Source of the DNA: Euryarchaeota archaeon UBA257
GTDB taxonomy: Archaea; Thermoplasmatota; Poseidoniia; Poseidoniales; Thalassarchaeaceae
Assembly: GCA_002498985.1 (NCBI GenBank)
Contig: DAJO01000039.1
Span: 1 to 8,592 of the forward strand
Direction: 5' to 3'
Length of the DNA: 8,592 nt
Below are positions 6,347-8,592 of this stretch, piece after piece; the stretch's first letter is position 1, and each line of letters starts with the position of its first letter. The notes beneath the pieces are model-generated. The model ran no database searches. It had not been told where the DNA came from and was given only the letters and a program-made list of their open reading frames with translations. Both the position numbers and the translations under genes were made by a program.

Positions 6347-8511
6347 GACTTGGTCAATTCTTTCAATAATTCATTTGCAGCTTGATTACATTCAGCAGCA
6401 CGAAAACGATGTATTGCTTCCTGCCAATATGATAACCGATGAGATTGGTGAATTACTCCTCTCCAATACCAACATTGAGCACTCATCCTCCTATGGGCTG
6501 CTAAATCCTCTCTCAATGGTTGTTGAAATAATCCATCATGAGACTCTATCAACCAATCAGGGAAATCAGGTTTGGTAACTTCCAAAGTGGAATGAATAAT
6601 ACTTATTTTCTTTAATTGATCTGAACAAGTCTGAATAAAAGAATGAACAGATTCTAAAGTTAAATCAATCAATTCAGATGAATTAGAAATTGCTAATTTT
6701 GCGCGTAAGTCAAGCAACATTAGATGTTCTTGATTATTTGAAAGTATGATTTCTAACTCTGATCTTGATTGTGACGCTAGAGTCAAATTAGAGGTGTCTA
6801 AGGCAATGGAATGTTTGAGTAAATTTAATGTTAATTCAGCGGTATAACGATCGGTGTCAGATATGTTTTCAAAATCTAAATTATATATCTCTGAAAGAAT
6901 TTCTTCTGCTAGAAGAATTTCTATTTTCCTAGGAATTCTATCATCAAATTTTCTTACTAACATTGAAATTTTGAATCTTATTTTATCTGCGGCAGAAAAA
7001 AATGATAAGCATTCATTTTCTAATTCTTTAGCGGAATCAATATCTCCATTAATTCTGAGCAATCTGGCTGTTCTAATCTTCTTTTGAGGGCTGTCATCAA
7101 TCATAGAAAGATGGTTGTTAATAATTTCATATTCTGCTCTTTCAAATGCAATATCAACTGCTTTGAAACGTAGATCATCACTATCTTCAATCTTTATTGC
7201 ATCCTCTATTAGTAATGCGGCTATAGCGCTGTTTTCTTTGGAAATAATGGAAATATTATTTATCAAACTATTATTTTGAAAACTCTTAGAATTGATTTTA
7301 TGATATGTTTCAATCCAAAGAGCTTCGTCACCTTCTCTTTCAGACCAATAATTAGCCGCTTTTTCATGCATCTTTTCTCTTTCAATATCTGACCACAAAG
7401 AACGGCGAACATTTCTAATTAAATGGTGAGGTTCTGATTTTTGCTCGAACCAACGTAGAATAGCGGAATCATCTAATTCGCCAATTCCATTAGAATCAAA
7501 AATTTCATTTACGTTTAGAGGAATAGGACTCAAACTTAGCTCATCTAATGTCAAAAGAGCATCCCTAGTCAATTTGCTAATCACATTAGATTCAACAAAA
7601 TTCTGAACAGCCTCAACTTCTTCGGGTAATTCACTTTCAGGGCTCCATAAGTGCAATGCAAGAGGATGTCCTCCCAATGCTGAAACAATTTCTAATGCCT
7701 TAACTTGATCTATATCTTTTGGAAGAAGATTTTTACCTTCAATTTCGTCCAATCCTAAAAGTCGATATTCCGAAAAACCTTCTATATAATTGAGAGGATT
7801 TGGCGAACGAACAATTACTAATATCGATGCTCTACTGTCTTTTAATTGATTCAATAACTTTCCAATACTATCTATGTGTCTAGGATGTACTTCTTGTATT
7901 TCATCGATTATTAGTAGATTTTTATTCTTACCACAGTATGAAGTTAAAGAAGATATGTCGCGTAGAGATTTTTTTTCAGTCCATTGTAAAGCGATATCTG
8001 AGATGTCTGTATTTGAATAACAGGTTGCCCACCTTACGGTCCACCCAAACTCAAGAATCTCAGGAACTATGTTTCTAACAAGGCTTGTCTTACCAATCCC
8101 GGGTAATCCACTGAGAAAAATACTGTCTCCTTCAAATATCTGTTTTGTTAATATTTGTTTATCATTTTCTCTACCGAATATTTTAGAGATATCTGGAAAT
8201 GTCCCAAATAATTTACCATTTTTAATTAGAAGATTATTTTCGAAAGTATTGACCTTTTCTCTACCAAGAGAAGTAATATGAATCACCTTTCGTTTTCGAG
8301 ATCCTCCTCCAATGACATGAGCAACCCGAGTGAAAACTAGACCTTCCTCTTCAAGCTTAGATAATGGTTTATGTAGTGAAGAACGGACAAGCCCAAGAGA
8401 ATCTGCAAGCCCAGGTAACGAAAGGGCTCTAGGTACGTCCCAACTTGCTTCTATTTCTTCACTAAACTCTGAAAGTCGCGAAAGAATACCCCTCTCAGTG
8501 TCGCTGAGCAT
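6340..8511 (-). CDS. wHTH-STAND ATPase-helical repeat regulator
   Basis: A 723-residue multidomain regulator. Residues 1-90 form a MarR/ArsR-like winged helix: recognition region LADSLGLVRSSLHKPLSKL (35-53), and a basic wing GGGSRKRKVIHIT (68-80). FGRE (112-115) marks the entry to a STAND/NB-ARC-like AAA+ NTPase. The domain has Walker A GLPGIGKTS (135-143, K141, T142), Walker B LLIIDEIQE (199-207, D203-E204), a sensor-like strand ending in R235 (LVIVRS), and the NB-ARC-type GHPLAL motif (281-286, P283). From about 370 to the C-terminus the protein is alpha-helical with TPR-like repeats, for example around 480-505 and 681-715, the usual sensor arm of STAND proteins. By family logic, ligand binding to the helical arm triggers NTP-dependent oligomerisation and changes DNA binding. 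The architecture is like MalT or AfsR but with the DNA-binding domain first. The ATG at 8509-8511 is used because an in-frame stop lies just upstream. The target genes are not identifiable; autoregulation is suggested by repeats at the start codon. Confidence 0.85.
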   Translation of the reverse strand: MLSDTERGILSRLSEFSEEIEASWDVPRALSLPGLADSLGLVRSSLHKPLSKLEEEGLVFTRVAHVIGGGSRKRKVIHITSLGREKVNTFENNLLIKNGKLFGTFPDISKIFGRENDKQILTKQIFEGDSIFLSGLPGIGKTSLVRNIVPEILEFGWTVRWATCYSNTDISDIALQWTEKKSLRDISSLTSYCGKNKNLLIIDEIQEVHPRHIDSIGKLLNQLKDSRASILVIVRSPNPLNYIEGFSEYRLLGLDEIEGKNLLPKDIDQVKALEIVSALGGHPLALHLWSPESELPEEVEAVQNFVESNVISKLTRDALLTLDELSLSPIPLNVNEIFDSNGIGELDDSAILRWFEQKSEPHHLIRNVRRSLWSDIEREKMHEKAANYWSEREGDEALWIETYHKINSKSFQNNSLINNISIISKENSAIAALLIEDAIKIEDSDDLRFKAVDIAFERAEYEIINNHLSMIDDSPQKKIRTARLLRINGDIDSAKELENECLSFFSAADKIRFKISMLVRKFDDRIPRKIEILLAEEILSEIYNLDFENISDTDRYTAELTLNLLKHSIALDTSNLTLASQSRSELEIILSNNQEHLMLLDLRAKLAISNSSELIDLTLESVHSFIQTCSDQLKKISIIHSTLEVTKPDFPDWLIESHDGLFQQPLREDLAAHRRMSAQCWYWRGVIHQSHRLSYWQEAIHRFRAAECNQAANELLKELTKSI
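6344..6364 (+). terminator. Possible stem-loop terminator of the RAM operon
   Basis: ATTGAC (6344-6349), a three-base loop TTG, and GTCAAT (6353-6358) form a perfect 6-bp hairpin, extendable by one G-T pair, followed by the T-rich TTCTTTC. It begins five bases after the stop codon of the second RAM gene and lies in the last codons of the opposing gene. Hairpins are not required for archaeal termination, so the T-rich tail may be the active part. Confidence 0.4.
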
Positions 8512-8517
8512 GACACT
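8497..8517. promoter_or_regulatory. Inverted repeat spanning the STAND gene start codon, possible operator
   Basis: AGTGTC (8497-8502) and its reverse complement GACACT (8512-8517) are separated by nine bases that include the ATG of the STAND gene. A 15-bp centre-to-centre spacing is acceptable for a dimeric winged-helix protein, and in a leaderless or short-leader archaeal gene a bound protein here would block initiation. Short arms leave room for coincidence. Confidence 0.35.
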
Positions 8518-8521
8518 CGAG
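8510..8521. repeat. Direct repeat copy 1, ATGACACTCGAG
   Basis: Matches 8567-8578 at 11 of 12 positions. This copy contains the 8-bp palindrome ACTCGAGT (8515-8522) and touches the start codon of the STAND gene. The two copies are 57 bp apart and flank the upstream region, consistent with paired regulator-binding sites. It also overlaps the right arm of the inverted repeat at 8497-8517. Confidence 0.5.
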
Positions 8522-8592
8522 TAGGTCTAGGGTTCATGGGTATTCACCTATCCCGTTCATACTGTTATGGCACTCGAGGGTAGTCAAATTGA
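8512..8592 (-). promoter_or_regulatory. Upstream region of the STAND regulator gene
   Basis: This 81-bp stretch holds the promoter of the STAND gene. No convincing TATA box or Shine-Dalgarno sequence is seen for the minus-strand ATG at 8511. A short repeat of the hexamer GTTCAT (plus strand, at 8532-8537 and 8555-8560) and the 12-bp direct repeat pair are the only structures. An ATG at 8567 on the plus strand opens a frame that runs off the window, so a divergent gene could start here, but eight codons are not enough to support it. Confidence 0.4.
8567..8578. repeat. Direct repeat copy 2, ATGGCACTCGAG
   Basis: Matches copy 1 (8510-8521) at 11 of 12 positions and carries the CTCGAG palindrome. 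It lies near the right edge and begins at the only candidate plus-strand ATG that remains open to the window end. Confidence 0.5.

Noticed and set aside
6340..8511. Anti-phage Avs/NLR-type defence protein
   Set aside because: The NTPase resembles the STAND class, but the N-terminus is a winged helix rather than a nuclease or other toxic effector, and no defence genes are nearby.
8567..8592. Divergent plus-strand gene starting at ATG 8567
   Set aside because: Only eight codons are visible before the window ends, with no clear promoter or ribosome-binding site; recorded only as a possibility.
1..8592. Mobile element, tRNA or rRNA
   Set aside because: No transposase or integrase motif, terminal inverted repeat pair, attachment site, or tRNA/rRNA-like sequence was seen on either strand.

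Overview
The window reads as a compact, AT-rich archaeal chromosome segment. The best fit is a planktonic euryarchaeon of the Marine Group II (Poseidoniales) or Marine Group III type. The evidence is indirect. There is a dolichyl-phosphate-sugar-synthase-like GT2 and a very large secreted beta-helix/PKD protein anchored by one C-terminal membrane helix. There are also stand-alone Lrp/AsnC-type RAM-domain proteins, a TATA-like element about 26 bp upstream of an ATG with no Shine-Dalgarno sequence (leaderless style), and very short intergenic gaps. The lineage is an inference; there is no rRNA or other marker gene here.

Layout. 1-275 (-): 5' part of a GT4 (GT-B fold) glycosyltransferase that runs off the left edge. 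276-378: short divergent intergenic region. 379-1110 (+): soluble GT2 glycosyltransferase of the polyprenyl/dolichyl-phosphate sugar synthase type. 1111-5754 (-): 1547-residue surface protein with signal peptide, parallel beta-helix, about six Ig/PKD-like domains, a juxtamembrane beta domain, one membrane helix and a short acidic tail. 5755-5869: divergent promoter region with a TATA-like element for each direction. 5870-6103 and 6106-6339 (+): two co-transcribed 77-residue paralogues, each a lone RAM (ligand-binding) domain without DNA-binding domain. 6340-8511 (-): 723-residue wHTH-STAND ATPase-helical-repeat regulator. 8512-8592: its upstream region, with a spaced direct repeat and an inverted repeat that look like operators.

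How it may work together (inference). The left part concerns the cell surface: two glycosyltransferases beside a giant exported protein with about 26 N-glycosylation sequons, which could be a target of the same glycosylation system. The right part concerns sensing and regulation: two small metabolite-binding RAM proteins share a divergent promoter region with the giant protein, and a large NTP-dependent wHTH regulator converges on them. No experimentally described system is recognised as a whole.

The most striking DNA-level feature is at the two convergent gene junctions (1110/1111 and 6339/6340). In both, the TAA stop codons abut with zero spacing, and each junction is the exact centre of a perfect 14-bp palindrome, because the two converging genes end in the same last sense codon plus the same preceding base.
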